Of a stretch of 64,000 bases of DNA, positions 8,016 through 17,527 are shown piece after piece (the first letter of the stretch is position 1; every line of letters begins with the position of its first letter). Origin of the DNA: Rhizobium leguminosarum (GTDB lineage: Bacteria > Pseudomonadota > Alphaproteobacteria > Rhizobiales > Rhizobiaceae). Both the position numbers and the translations under genes were made by a program. The notes under the pieces are model-generated. The model saw only the letters and a list, made by a program, of their open reading frames with translations. It did not search any database and was not told where the DNA came from. The stretch is from NCBI RefSeq assembly GCF_002953715.1, contig NZ_CP025012.1, forward strand, positions 3,348,001 through 3,412,000, written 5' to 3'.

Positions 8016-9199
8016 CATCGAGAAAGCAATGGCCTATGAGGCCCACGAATTAGATTGCAGCGCACGTCATATGGACGGCACACGACCATGAAGACTAGGG
8101 GACGAGCAAAGGTTCACACAACCTGCGCGAGAGCAAATCTTGCAAGTCAATGCGGAAGAAAAGCTCGGCCCTGACCAGATCAGCAATACCCGATCTTCGA
8201 TCAGGGCGGACATCGTGTCGATGTAGTCGTCCCGACGGTCGAGGAAGCTTAGCTGTCATGGTGATTCCATTCCTCGTTGACGGTCGTGCAGTTCAGCGTG
8301 CCGTCGCTTTAGAGCCCGCCGGGGCCACCATTTGCAAGGATGGCTCCGGCTGGCTGCTTCTCGCTGTCTGCAACGAACCGGACCTCAAAGGAACCGTTAC
8401 CATCGCGTACAGTCTGAGCCTGGCCCGTCTTCGCGCGGTCGAACACGTCATGAATACGACGCTCAGCGTCGTCCCTGGTCCATACTCGCGCGTCGTCCAC
8501 CAATTACCGAACTCCTAGTGTGAACTCCCATGATAGAGAAATGCGTAGCCTTTGCATAGAAGACTTCGAGAGAATGGGGCAATCGGAAATGCAAGCAAGA
8601 CCCGTACCTTACAGACCGGCGCGGCGCTCGTATCATGCCTTCCGACGCGCCTGGCTTTGTGAGCCAGTCCCTATCGGTTCAGTCGCGCGGCGTGCCAGAG
8701 ATTATCATCAGGATCCCTGTAGGCGGTTTTCGTTTTGCGCCTCAATAGGAAAAGGCCGTGCGACAGGCCAGCCAAGCACCGGTTGCGGCCACAATCGGCC
8801 TAACTATCTGAATAGTAAGCAATTTGTGTATTCCTATCCCCATCGATATCGACGTGCCACCGAAAGCCCGGGGCAGACCTTGATCCGGCTCGGTTTTGTC
8901 GCTTTGCAAAATAAAGACCTCGCTCTTAGCACTTTCTCGGCCAACCTAGCTCTATACATAAGGGCGTCTTCTAGGGAAAACCGGAGCCTCGCTTCTCGAC
9001 GAGGTGCCGGCCTATGTAGCGGCGGAATTTTGTGCCGTATGCTCGACGAACGCGTCGGCGAAAGAGTTGATGGAGGGTACGGAAACCCAAAAATTCGCCA
9101 TCGAGGATTAGATATTGCTTTGGGAGGAAAGGAAGCAATTCAAGAATTTATTTCGCTTTACGTGGCACCGGTTGCAAGCGGGTTACCAACCCGCGCCGC
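8016..9199. other. Gene-poor stretch after CBASS, probably decayed
   Basis: About 1.2 kb with no convincing large gene. Apart from the possible antitoxin reported separately, a 54-codon leftward frame (8095-8259, ATG with GAGGAATGG upstream) contains the protein-like stretch LVRAELFFRIDLQDLL. It might be the relic of that antitoxin's partner. The long rightward frame at 8520 onwards encodes an Arg/Ser-rich product without domain features and looks non-coding. Around 9120-9200 coding-like periodicity appears (GGKEAIQEFISLYVAP in one frame, continuing in another), suggesting a frameshifted gene leading into the next entry. Confidence 0.4.
8309..8503 (-). CDS. Possible Phd/YefM-type antitoxin, orphan or remnant
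   Basis: 64 residues with the layout of prevent-host-death antitoxins: VWTRDDAERRIHDVFDRAKTG is the N-terminal DNA-binding alpha/beta unit (W..DA...F..V.D.A..G), followed by QTVRDGNGSFEVRF and a tail with ILANGGP, a common ending in this family. The start would be TTG at 8503 or GTG at 8500, with a weak ribosome site. No intact toxin is adjacent. Either the toxin has decayed into the short leftward frame at 8095-8259 or this is a solitary regulator. Short length keeps confidence modest. Confidence 0.4.
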   Translation of the reverse strand: MVDDARVWTRDDAERRIHDVFDRAKTGQAQTVRDGNGSFEVRFVADSEKQPAGAILANGGPGGL

Positions 9200-9547
9200 A
9201 TGTACTCTCCGCTCCTCCATTGGGCGTCACTCAACGAGCACAAGTCGGAATACCATACCATCATGCGATTGTTTCAAGATCATGCCGAAGAAAATGTCTC
9301 TTTTGCGCCAGGCGACGCAATCGTCTCGCCAATGACGCGGCGCACGGTACATACGCTGCCCACGGTTGTGAGCGGATGTCCAGGACTCCGATACGACGTC
9401 ACGGATCGTTTGGACGAACGAACCGTAGAGCTGTCGGCCTCAGCGTCTGCAAAAGCGGCTCTCAAGACTCACGACTTGATTGTGCCCCAGACCGCTGGCT
9501 GGAAAGATCGCCTCTGCTGTAGGCTTTACCAGCGTGGTTCCCCATGA
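9200..9547 (+). CDS. Small hypothetical protein coupled to the DUF4238 gene, perhaps a truncated remnant
   Basis: 115 residues from ATG 9200. Its stop overlaps the next gene's ATG (ATGA at 9544-9547), a typical translational coupling. The stretch EYHTIMRLFQDHAEENVSF followed by APGDAIVSPMTRRTV looks protein-like. The N-terminus seems to be missing, because coding-like sequence continues upstream in another frame. No family recognised. It may be the C-terminal part of a frameshifted gene that formed a pair with the DUF4238 protein. Confidence 0.4.
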   Translation: MYSPLLHWASLNEHKSEYHTIMRLFQDHAEENVSFAPGDAIVSPMTRRTVHTLPTVVSGCPGLRYDVTDRLDERTVELSASASAKAALKTHDLIVPQTAGWKDRLCCRLYQRGSP

Positions 9548-10800
9548 GCGAAGGCTACAAGCATAACCACTACGTGCCGGAGTGGTATCAAAAGCGGTTT
9601 CTGCCGTCCGGCGAATCAAGGCAATACTACCTCGATCTAAACCCTGAGACCGTGATCCGAGACGGACACAGGTTTACGCGGCGCGCACAGTTACGTTGGG
9701 GGCCACGCCAGTGCTTCGCTCAAGACGATCTGTACACAACAACTTGGGGCGGGCTGGAGAACCGCGATATCGAGAAGTTTTTCTTCGGCAAGTTAGATAA
9801 CGACGGTGAAGCGGCGATTGCGCATTTTGCCGACTTCACTTTCGGAAGTGCAAGCCACGATGCCTTTGAGACGCTTCTTCCCTACATGAGCGTGCAAAAG
9901 CTCCGCACGCCAAAGGGCCTTGGTTGGCTGCGGCAGATTGCTGCCGGCGGACGCGGTAAGGATGACACGCTTCTTTTGATGCAGAGGATCAAGAACATCT
10001 TCTGTGCAATTTGGACAGAGTGCGTCTGGCAGATTGCGGATGCTTCGTCGTCACCGACCAAATTCATCATCTCAGATCACCCCGTCGTCGCCTACAATCG
10101 GGAGTGTTTCCCCGGGTCCCAGCACTGCACAGGATTCAACGACCCGGACATAAGGTTTGCTGCAACACAGACCTTCTTTCCGTTATCGCCTGACAAAATA
10201 CTCATTCTCACGAATCTTTCGTGGGTCAGGGACCCCTTTCAGAACCCCCTAAAGCTTCGACCCAATCCGGAATTCTTTCGCGATTCCGTGTTCAGCTTTC
10301 TCGACATCCAACTGCAACGGCAACTCTCGGAAGCGGAAGTGCTGCAGATCAACTACATTACGAAGAAACGTGCATACCGATACATCGCCGCCGCCGAGGA
10401 AGAATGGTTGTATCCAGAGCGGCATATCAAGTCGGATCATTGGCGTAAGTTTGGCAACGGGTATTTGCTGATGCCCGACCCGCGCCATATCCATGGCGGC
10501 GGGGAGATGCTTATAGGCTATAAGAGCGGCCAGAGCGATGGATTCAGCGAGTACGGGCACAAACCTTGGCAGCAAGGATACAAGGATGACGATCGCGAGC
10601 GCCGGGAATGGGCAGCAATGGACAAGTTCAAGGCCGAGTGGGCGGCAACCTACGGTCCGAACTATCGTGGGGTCGTTCACGACCTAGGGAAACCTTCTTA
10701 CTCAATGGGCGAAGAGTGGTATAAGAAAGAGTGCGAGCGCGACAAACAATACCTCAAGCGTCCAGGCGAGCGCGTCAGACGGCGGCGTCTCAGACCGTAG
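9544..10800 (+). CDS. DUF4238 family protein
   Basis: 418 residues from ATG 9544. The N-terminus KHNHYVPEWYQKRF is the hallmark of DUF4238 (N-x-HYVP-x-x-Y-x-x-x-F), and the later ISDHPVVAYN segment is the second conserved block. The family has no established biochemical function. It is scattered in accessory regions and is often found singly or with defence and mobile genes. The Arg/Lys-rich C-terminal tail (about residues 390-418) is likely disordered. The gene is coupled by a 4-base overlap to the preceding small frame and lies about 500 bases before the Tn7-like operon, so it may be transposon cargo. Confidence 0.7.
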   Translation: MSEGYKHNHYVPEWYQKRFLPSGESRQYYLDLNPETVIRDGHRFTRRAQLRWGPRQCFAQDDLYTTTWGGLENRDIEKFFFGKLDNDGEAAIAHFADFTFGSASHDAFETLLPYMSVQKLRTPKGLGWLRQIAAGGRGKDDTLLLMQRIKNIFCAIWTECVWQIADASSSPTKFIISDHPVVAYNRECFPGSQHCTGFNDPDIRFAATQTFFPLSPDKILILTNLSWVRDPFQNPLKLRPNPEFFRDSVFSFLDIQLQRQLSEAEVLQINYITKKRAYRYIAAAEEEWLYPERHIKSDHWRKFGNGYLLMPDPRHIHGGGEMLIGYKSGQSDGFSEYGHKPWQQGYKDDDRERREWAAMDKFKAEWAATYGPNYRGVVHDLGKPSYSMGEEWYKKECERDKQYLKRPGERVRRRRLRP

Positions 10801-11316
10801 TTCGCGATGGTGCACTCTTCTGCGGGCGGCTCCAAGGGAGGTGAGGTAGGCCGGCATCTCTTGCCGCTCGAGGCCGGACGTCCAAATCGCAGAGATTACT
10901 CCAAGATCGCGCCAATATTATAGCACTAATCGTGTCTGCCATTAAAAATAAATGGCTCTATCATAAAGATTAAATCAAATATCAAGGAATTACCTGTGTA
11001 TATATAGCTCGGTGACACAGAATAAACTCAGCTAATTCGATCGTCAGTCGCTTACGAATAATTTCGAAACAGGTTAAAATACAATTTTTCCATTTTATAA
11101 CTAAACTATGAGTCCTGTTAACCAATCTAAAGTTTGAACATCTTGAACACAGATTCGCCCCTTTACGGCACAGCTGGGGACTGTATGTTGCCGGAACGTT
11201 TAGATGGAGACGAACATGCGCTTTATAGAAATACGCGGCATAGCTGCCTGATTTCGGAATAGGCGCATACCATTCCGACCAGGCTCTCTTCCCGCACATG
11301 GCAAGAGGACGTTGGA
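10801..11316. other. AT-rich region upstream of the Tn7-like operon
   Basis: About 515 bases. From 10915 to 11130 the composition is clearly more AT-rich than the surroundings, and no gene is supported. It should contain the tns operon promoter and could contain one transposon end with TnsB sites. I could not find the GCGGACAAA motif seen downstream of tniQ in this stretch. Confidence 0.4.
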
Positions 11317-11487
11317 ATGAACTTCAATTCTCAAGTTGCACGTGACATCTATCGCAAGCGCGCGGGCCTCAGCTTTCTGAACCGCCCCGCAGCACCCCCG
11401 TCGCTCGCCGAACTCAAGGCCAGCCTCGCCCCATCCCCGGTCAGCACCGTCAATGCCTCGCCAGGAGGCTGTCAAATATCGTCCTGA
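11317..11487 (+). CDS. Small leader ORF overlapping the start of tnsA
   Basis: A 56-codon frame beginning at ATG 11317 with a good ribosome site (AAGAGGA, eight bases upstream). Product: MNFNSQVARDIYRKR..., ending in GGCQISS. It overlaps the tnsA start at 11453 by 35 bases in a different frame, and tnsA itself has a poor ribosome site. The arrangement suggests either translational coupling or that the native tnsA begins here and needs a frameshift. The predicted peptide has one short basic helix and a Pro/Ser-rich tail. No family recognised. Confidence 0.45.
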   Translation: MNFNSQVARDIYRKRAGLSFLNRPAAPPSLAELKASLAPSPVSTVNASPGGCQISS

Positions 11488-12184
11488 GCCCGATTGGACC
11501 CAAGACGATACGCTGTTGTTCACAGAGCCGACGGCAGGGCCAGCATTGCGCAAGCCCGCCGCCAAGAAAGCGAAGACCACTCGCGGCTTCTGGTTGTTCA
11601 ACAACGTCCTGCTTTACATGGAGAGCGAGCTTGAAAATCGCGTCTCCCACTACATCGCAGCGAGGAACGACGTGCAAGCAATCTACTCCCAGTACCCAGC
11701 AGCCCTGTACCACGACGCCGAAGGCAAGCTTCGCTGCCACATCTTCGACTACTACGTCGTCTTCAAGGACGGTTATCGCGTAGCGGTCGCGGTCAAGTAC
11801 CATCGGAAGAAGGAGCAGATGCTGGAAATGCTCCAACAAATCCGCGCCGATGGTATCACAGGCATCAGCAAAGGTAAGAAGCTGACCCCCGGCGTCGCAG
11901 ACGAAGTCTGTCTCATGACGGAGGAAGAAGCGAGCATTGAGGTTTTCGAGAATGCACAGTGCATCCTTGACTCGCGGCACCACCACGACGAAGCGGAGTT
12001 CAACCTCGTTTACGACATCGTCTCCCGCCTCCCAGGTGACTTCCGTTTCGGCGAATTGCTCCGCAATTGTGCCGCCCACGGCAAGCGCCGGACTGCAGTG
12101 TTTCGCTTGATCGACGCCGGCTACCTGAGCCCGGTTTCCTCAGGTCGCATCGATGACCTGACCTGGCTCCGCTTCGTCGGATAA
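11453..12184 (+). CDS. tnsA: TnsA-like endonuclease subunit of a Tn7-like transposase
   Basis: 243 residues. The core fits the TnsA restriction-like nuclease: ESELENRVSHYIAA (catalytic Glu near residue 57), HIFDYYV (Asp near 97) and VAVAVKYH (Lys near 112). In Tn7, TnsA cuts the 5' strands at the transposon ends while TnsB cuts the 3' strands, giving true cut-and-paste. The C-terminal third (YDIVSRLPGDFRFGELL...AVFRLIDAGYL) looks like the winged-helix TnsC-interacting domain. Its start is poorly supported and overlaps the small leader frame. tnsB follows after 48 bases. Confidence 0.75.
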   Translation: MPRQEAVKYRPEPDWTQDDTLLFTEPTAGPALRKPAAKKAKTTRGFWLFNNVLLYMESELENRVSHYIAARNDVQAIYSQYPAALYHDAEGKLRCHIFDYYVVFKDGYRVAVAVKYHRKKEQMLEMLQQIRADGITGISKGKKLTPGVADEVCLMTEEEASIEVFENAQCILDSRHHHDEAEFNLVYDIVSRLPGDFRFGELLRNCAAHGKRRTAVFRLIDAGYLSPVSSGRIDDLTWLRFVG

Positions 12185-12232
12185 GCCGCCTCCCCCCAAA
12201 TTTCCCGGTTTCCAGTTTGAAAGGGTTTCTAA

Positions 12233-14548
12233 GTGACCTTCAATCCTGTCCCTGCGCGCATCTTCCAGCACGCGCACATCCATCTGAGCTGCGACGATCG
12301 CTTCTCCTACAAGAACGCAAACTTCATCCCGATCCACCGGGATAAGGACGGTTGGCGCTTCCGTAGCGAAGACGACTTTAAGCACGAAATTTTCCTGCCG
12401 CACCATGAGGTGTACTGGAAGCTGGCGTCTAACGAAGCGTCGATCACCTATAACTGGCATCACACCGAGGTTTCGAAGCTGCGGCTTCTTTTCGGCGATC
12501 GCGTCTTTTCGGACTTCTCCGAGAAGAAGCAAAAACAAGCCCTTTTCTACGAGAAGCTGGTCTTGCGCTACGACGACGAAGTCGAGGCCCTTGGTCACAA
12601 GCCGCGTTGGAGTGAGTATGAGCTTGCCGAGAAGCTCCGGCACTACACGAATCTGATCGATGATGAAGCAAACGCCGCGGCCCAGCAGGCCGCCGGTGCG
12701 GACATCGAGGAGAGCGAAGAGGGTTCGGCGAAAAGCAAAAAGCCTCGCAAGAAGCGCTCGGATCAAACTGTCACAGTTCAGAGGTCCAGCGCGCCGACGG
12801 TCAAAACGTTTTGGCGTAAGCACAAGCTTTACCACGAATGCGGTATGGATGTCCTGGCATTGGTGCACCGCCACCACGGCCCTGGTCCCAAGCTCCACGC
12901 TTTCGACAAGGAAGCCGTTCTGTTTGCCTATACGGAAGCGCGGAACTTTCTTGACAGGTTGAAGCCCAAGTACGCGAAAGTGTACGCTGGCTACATCGCA
13001 AAACTAAAGAAGCACAATAAAGGCAAAGCGACACCGCTTGCCCACGTCTCCCGCAAGAAATTCGTCGCGATGATTAAGCGCTTCGACGCTTACGAAGTGA
13101 CGGCTGCGCGCTACGGCGAGGCGTACGCGATCAAGAAGTTTCAGCGGATTGCGCGCAGCTACGACATCATCCGCCCCGGCCAACGAGTCGAGATGGACCA
13201 CTTCAAGGTCGACTTGATGTCACTGCTCGTTGAGACCGGCTTGTGGATGGGCCTGCCCGAGGCCATGCAAAAGGTCATCGAAGACCGACGCATCCACTTT
13301 GTGGGGATCATCGACGTCGCCACGCGTTACGTGCTGGCGCTCAAGGCGAGCCTGAATCCAAAGGCGGCCTCTGCCAAAGCCGCACTGAGAATGATGATGA
13401 CCGATAAGACGGCATTGTCTGACTACGTTGGCTCGAAGACGCCTTGGATTGGGAAACTTTTCCCGACCGCAGTGTACAGCGACAACGGCTCGGAATTCAT
13501 CTCTGAGCAAACTCAGAGCGTCTTCCGCAACTCCGGAATGACCAATCTCCGGCCGAAAGCTGGCGCGCCCAAGCGCCGTCCGTTCATCGAAAGTCTGTTC
13601 CACACCATTGGCCCGATGATCACGGCATACTTCGACGGGCGGACGTTCAGCTCAGTCGAGGAGAAGGGTGACTATGACCCGGTCTTGAACTCCACCCTGG
13701 CGGTAGAGGAACTGATCAAGATTTTCATCTTCGCAATTTGCGATGTCTACCACAGAAAGCCGCATTCCGGTCTTGGGGGCAACTCGCCGCACAATGCTTG
13801 GGTACAGGCTATCCAAGACTACGACGTCAGACATCCACCGGGTGACGCTCAGATGATCAACATCTTCGGTGAGCGCTTCACGCGAACCATGGGTGACCAT
13901 GGCGTGACCTTTATGGGTCTTACCTTCAATAGCGATCGTCTGCATGACCTGCGGACCACGCTTGGCGAAGTAGAGATCAACATCAAGGTCGACTACGAGT
14001 TTGCATACTGCATCCTCGCCCAGGGGCCCGATGGTTGGTTCCCGGTTCCCAACACCAGCGGCCTCGACCGGAACGTTACGGTCTGGGAGTGGATCGAGGT
14101 CCGCAAGCAGCGCCTCGCTGTCAACGAGATGTATGCCAAGGAAGGCATGGACATCTACTATGACGGCCTTAACCGCCTCCGGAGCATCGGCTTGGCCGCA
14201 ACCCTCCGTGCCAACATTGGCCCGCGCGCTCCAACGCAAGCCGACATGGAGGCGATCGATCGCGAACTGTTTGGCAAATGGGTCGTCACTCCTGTCCAGG
14301 CAAATCCAGTTCTGCAGCCGGAAATTCTCCTGGCGGACGATCCTCTCCGCCGCGGTTCGGTCGAGCCTATGCCTCCGCCACGCCAGGCTATTACCATGGC
14401 GGAGGTAATGGCCATGGTTGGGGCTGGCGAAGACGACATCCCCGCGATCAGCGCACCACGCAAGTTAGTTGGCGCTCCCTCGCGTGTAGACAGTGCGGAG
14501 ACCGACGAAACACCACGTTCCAACTTCCAGTACGACGGCGAGGACTAA
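12233..14548 (+). CDS. tnsB: TnsB-like DDE transposase
   Basis: 771 residues, starting at GTG 12233 behind GAAAGGG. The RNase H-like catalytic core holds the DDE triad: Asp in RVEMDHFKVDL (about 321), Asp in VYSDNGSEFIS (about 416) and Glu in RPFIESLF (about 452). Upstream are basic and helix-turn-helix-like segments expected to bind the repeated end sites. A basic linker at about residues 165-180 (KSKKPRKKRS) is probably flexible. The C-terminal 250 residues are the beta-barrel and TnsC-contact tail. TnsB joins the 3' ends to the target. Length fits the family (about 700 residues). Confidence 0.85.
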   Translation: MTFNPVPARIFQHAHIHLSCDDRFSYKNANFIPIHRDKDGWRFRSEDDFKHEIFLPHHEVYWKLASNEASITYNWHHTEVSKLRLLFGDRVFSDFSEKKQKQALFYEKLVLRYDDEVEALGHKPRWSEYELAEKLRHYTNLIDDEANAAAQQAAGADIEESEEGSAKSKKPRKKRSDQTVTVQRSSAPTVKTFWRKHKLYHECGMDVLALVHRHHGPGPKLHAFDKEAVLFAYTEARNFLDRLKPKYAKVYAGYIAKLKKHNKGKATPLAHVSRKKFVAMIKRFDAYEVTAARYGEAYAIKKFQRIARSYDIIRPGQRVEMDHFKVDLMSLLVETGLWMGLPEAMQKVIEDRRIHFVGIIDVATRYVLALKASLNPKAASAKAALRMMMTDKTALSDYVGSKTPWIGKLFPTAVYSDNGSEFISEQTQSVFRNSGMTNLRPKAGAPKRRPFIESLFHTIGPMITAYFDGRTFSSVEEKGDYDPVLNSTLAVEELIKIFIFAICDVYHRKPHSGLGGNSPHNAWVQAIQDYDVRHPPGDAQMINIFGERFTRTMGDHGVTFMGLTFNSDRLHDLRTTLGEVEINIKVDYEFAYCILAQGPDGWFPVPNTSGLDRNVTVWEWIEVRKQRLAVNEMYAKEGMDIYYDGLNRLRSIGLAATLRANIGPRAPTQADMEAIDRELFGKWVVTPVQANPVLQPEILLADDPLRRGSVEPMPPPRQAITMAEVMAMVGAGEDDIPAISAPRKLVGAPSRVDSAETDETPRSNFQYDGED

Positions 14549-14551
14549 TCA

Positions 14552-15562
14552 ATGAGCGTAGCCCCAAGGATTTCTGTTGAGGAAGCTCTGGCAATCGAGA
14601 GCCGGCTCGAAATCACTCGCCCCAAGGTTCGCACCCACCCGATTCCGACCGGGCAGGAAAAGCTCTTGGGCGATGTCTACCTTCGGGACATCGTCAAAAA
14701 CATCAAGGATGGCCAAAAGGGTGGCGGCTCGCCCGAGCGCACGCTGCTGGTTATCGGCAAGGCCGGTACCGGCAAGTCGTTCGCCCTGCAGCACCAGTTC
14801 CGGCAGATTCCGGAGTTCCAGCCAAGACGAAATGAGTCCAACGAGTTGAAGACGCCACTCATCAGTTTCGAGGCGGATCGCCCTTGCGGTGCTATCAGCC
14901 TTGGTAACGGCATCCTGAAGGCGATGGGCTTCCCCTACAACCCGGACGAACGGAAGCCCGGTCGCCTTTTCGAAACAGTGAAAGCGTTGCTCGTGGAAAG
15001 GGGCGTGCTGGTGCTACACCTCGACGAGGCTCAGCACATGTTTCGGCACAAGACAGACGACGCCGTCCAAGAGGTTCAGGACAGGCTAAAAAGTCTGCAG
15101 CAAATCCCGAACTGGCCCCTCCACATCATCTGCAGCGGCGTTGACGAGCTGTCTAAGTTGACTGGGACAGAAGACGAACAGCTGGGTCGGCGGGCGCGCG
15201 TGATGCGCTACGAGCGCCTCAACTTCCCTGGCGACAAAGCCGAAGTAGCGAAGGTACTCACCACGACGGCCGAACTCTGTGACTTGCGGATCCCCACCGA
15301 ACTCCTTGAGGACGACTTTCTCGGTCGCCTTGTCCAAAGCAGCAAGGGTGGATTTGGCCGCATCTGCTCTGCCGTGCAACAGGCCTGCTTTCGGGCGATC
15401 GAGCTGGGCCGTTCAGAGGTTACAAAGGCCGATTTCTCGCGAAACTACCAACGTAAATACGGGTGCCTCCCGGCAGACAACATCTTTGAAGTTAAAAACT
15501 GGCAGGGTATCGAGCCGCGATTTGCGCTCGCGGATATCACGCCTCCCAAGAAAAAGCGTTGA
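14552..15562 (+). CDS. tnsC: TnsC-like AAA+ transposition regulator
   Basis: 336 residues. Walker A is VIGKAGTGKSFALQHQF (about residues 67-83), and Walker B is VLVLHLDEAQHMF (about 152-164). A sensor-type segment, HIICSGVDEL, follows. TnsC proteins form ATP-dependent filaments on target DNA and hand the site to TnsAB; TniQ recruits them. It starts 3 bases after tnsB and its end overlaps the region just before tniQ. The length is that of the shorter TniB/TnsC group rather than Tn7 TnsC (555 residues). Confidence 0.8.
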   Translation: MSVAPRISVEEALAIESRLEITRPKVRTHPIPTGQEKLLGDVYLRDIVKNIKDGQKGGGSPERTLLVIGKAGTGKSFALQHQFRQIPEFQPRRNESNELKTPLISFEADRPCGAISLGNGILKAMGFPYNPDERKPGRLFETVKALLVERGVLVLHLDEAQHMFRHKTDDAVQEVQDRLKSLQQIPNWPLHIICSGVDELSKLTGTEDEQLGRRARVMRYERLNFPGDKAEVAKVLTTTAELCDLRIPTELLEDDFLGRLVQSSKGGFGRICSAVQQACFRAIELGRSEVTKADFSRNYQRKYGCLPADNIFEVKNWQGIEPRFALADITPPKKKR

Positions 15563-15573
15563 GGAGGTCGTCC

Positions 15574-17451
15574 ATGCGGTTGCCAGTTTCAGTCCAACAG
15601 CGCCCAGACGAGCCACCGCTGAGTCTCGCTTCGAGACTTGCACTCGCAAACGGCTATCCATCATTGCAGTCGTTCCTCTCCTGCACGCCAACGAATATGC
15701 CGGCGGTCTACCGCGGAGACGCGGATGCGATGAGGCTGTTGTCGAAATATTCGGGTATTCCTGCGGGGGACATTTCGAGGTTCGCGATCCCCCTCGCAAC
15801 CGTCGGCGACCACTGGCACCTCGGGGAGCACAAGATGCACCGTGCAATGCGCATCGGCCGTCGGCACAGGTACTGCGCCAGGTGCGTTGTCGAAGACGTA
15901 AAAATCGGTGAATCAGACCGCCCGTTTTCCAGAACTTACGTTCGAGCGTCGTGGCTGACTAAGGCGACCTCTGCCTGCACGAAACATAGGTGCAAACTGA
16001 GTGAACGACAGGTGGCCCCGCTCGAGTACGGTGACTTTTCGCGGTTCGTGGCGCGCAATTTCGAACAGATCGAACTCGCCGCGACCTCCCTCGAATGCGC
16101 GGAAGACGTCTCCTTGGACCGCTATATCGAGGGCGTCCTCGCCGGGAGGAAAACCAACGCGTTCTTGGACGGATTGCAGCCGTACGTCTGTGTAAACCTT
16201 TCGGTGCATATCGGGCGCTTCGCGAAACGGCACGCCTCGGCCAAGGACCGGGCAGCGTTCAAGGGCAAACACACGACTGCACTAGGTTTCGAGATCATCG
16301 CCCTTGGACCCGAACGGATCGAAGCCGTAATCACGTCCGCGGTGGCGTCGGTGCGCCCCATGGCCACGGAACTCAAGCGGTTTTTCGGCTCTTTGCTGAG
16401 ATGGCTTAGAACCAACGCTCGCAATCCGGATTTGCGGCCGGTCATCGATCTGGTTCAAGCAATTGCGATCCGCTGCCTGCCGCTTGGTCCAGGAGACGTA
16501 TTCGCAACTCGGGTGGACGCTGAACGCCGCCTGCATTCCTTGAAAACAGCCACCGCTACGTACGGCATTTTCGAAGAGAGGATTCAGACGCTGCTGACTG
16601 AGGCAGGCCTTATCAAGCCTTCCGAGCTTACCAGCGCGCAGATTTATTTTGACGCGCGCCAAGCTCACGAAGTGCTGACAGCAGCTCTCGACACCGCAAC
16701 GTCGCCAGAGATGGCAAAGGCCTTGGGCTTGTCGCTGGAGGCGATGCGACTTATTCTTGTGGCCGGCCTCATCCCCTGCGTGGAGGTCCCTACTCAGGCG
16801 GATGTTCGCATCTACTACCGCGTCCGGAAGTCGGACTTCGAGGCCTTTCGCTCGACACTTTTCGAGAAAGCGCCCGTGGTAAGGATCAACTGTGGCTTGG
16901 TTACGCTGGCTTCCGCTGCGCGCAAGTGCTTGCGGCAGAGAACCGAAATCTTGCGACTGGCGCTTGACGGCAAATTGGGCTCGCTATCGAAAATTGACGA
17001 TACAGGCCATCTCGCCAGCCTACTGGTAGATTGGGCCGAAGTTTACGAAAAGCTCGAAACGCAGTTGCCGCGCAACGGGTCAGACGCGCTTGATCAAAGC
17101 CATCTTCTAAACGCTCGAAAGGCAGAAAGACGTCTTGCCGCAGCCAGCGGCACCTTGCGCGAACTGATCAATCTGGGTCTCGTTGCAACTGCCAACGTCT
17201 ACAATCCCAAGCGAAGCCGAGTACAGGAATATGTCCTGGCATCGTCGATTGACGAGTTCAAAAAGGAGCATGTTTCCCTCGCCCGCCTCTCCGACATTTT
17301 GGAGAAGTTTCCTGGGAAGGTCCGAGCTGACCTAGATCGAAGAGGGATCGGTTCACTCTATGAACCGACCGGTCGCAACTCTCGCTACTACCTCAAGAAG
17401 GACATCTGCTCGCTGCTTTCCAAAGAAGGCGCGGAAGCCCTTGATGCCTAA
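15574..17451 (+). CDS. tniQ: TniQ-family target-selection protein (TnsD-like)
   Basis: 625 residues from ATG 15574, chosen for the strong GAGGAGG six bases upstream. The N-terminus PDEPPLSLASRLALANG is the TniQ start motif. Two zinc-ligand pairs follow, RYCARCVVED and SACTKHRCKL, as in TniQ/TnsD. The long helical C-terminus (about 400 residues) would recognise DNA, as TnsD does at attTn7. Its last part (ASSIDEFKKEHVSLARLSDIL) has a decayed relative at 21373-21657. Size is close to TnsD, so site-specific insertion is more likely than RNA guidance. Confidence 0.8.
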   Translation: MRLPVSVQQRPDEPPLSLASRLALANGYPSLQSFLSCTPTNMPAVYRGDADAMRLLSKYSGIPAGDISRFAIPLATVGDHWHLGEHKMHRAMRIGRRHRYCARCVVEDVKIGESDRPFSRTYVRASWLTKATSACTKHRCKLSERQVAPLEYGDFSRFVARNFEQIELAATSLECAEDVSLDRYIEGVLAGRKTNAFLDGLQPYVCVNLSVHIGRFAKRHASAKDRAAFKGKHTTALGFEIIALGPERIEAVITSAVASVRPMATELKRFFGSLLRWLRTNARNPDLRPVIDLVQAIAIRCLPLGPGDVFATRVDAERRLHSLKTATATYGIFEERIQTLLTEAGLIKPSELTSAQIYFDARQAHEVLTAALDTATSPEMAKALGLSLEAMRLILVAGLIPCVEVPTQADVRIYYRVRKSDFEAFRSTLFEKAPVVRINCGLVTLASAARKCLRQRTEILRLALDGKLGSLSKIDDTGHLASLLVDWAEVYEKLETQLPRNGSDALDQSHLLNARKAERRLAAASGTLRELINLGLVATANVYNPKRSRVQEYVLASSIDEFKKEHVSLARLSDILEKFPGKVRADLDRRGIGSLYEPTGRNSRYYLKKDICSLLSKEGAEALDA

Positions 17452-17488
17452 CTAACCCAGCTTCGGCAACATGAAACCCACGTTGTCA

Positions 17489-17513
17489 GGCCCGCTCACG
17501 CGGGTCTTTTTTT
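17489..17513 (+). terminator. Rho-independent terminator after tniQ
   Basis: A GC-rich hairpin (CCCGC, loop TCAC, GCGGG at 17491-17504) is followed by seven Ts at 17507-17513. It lies 38 bases past the tniQ stop and closes the tns operon. Confidence 0.75.
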
Positions 17514-17527
17514 GTCCCTCTGAAATG

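Noticed and set aside
8520..9335. Rightward 271-codon frame after CBASS
   Set aside because: The product is Arg/Ser-rich and lacks any consistent domain or hydrophobic pattern; kept only as part of the decayed stretch.
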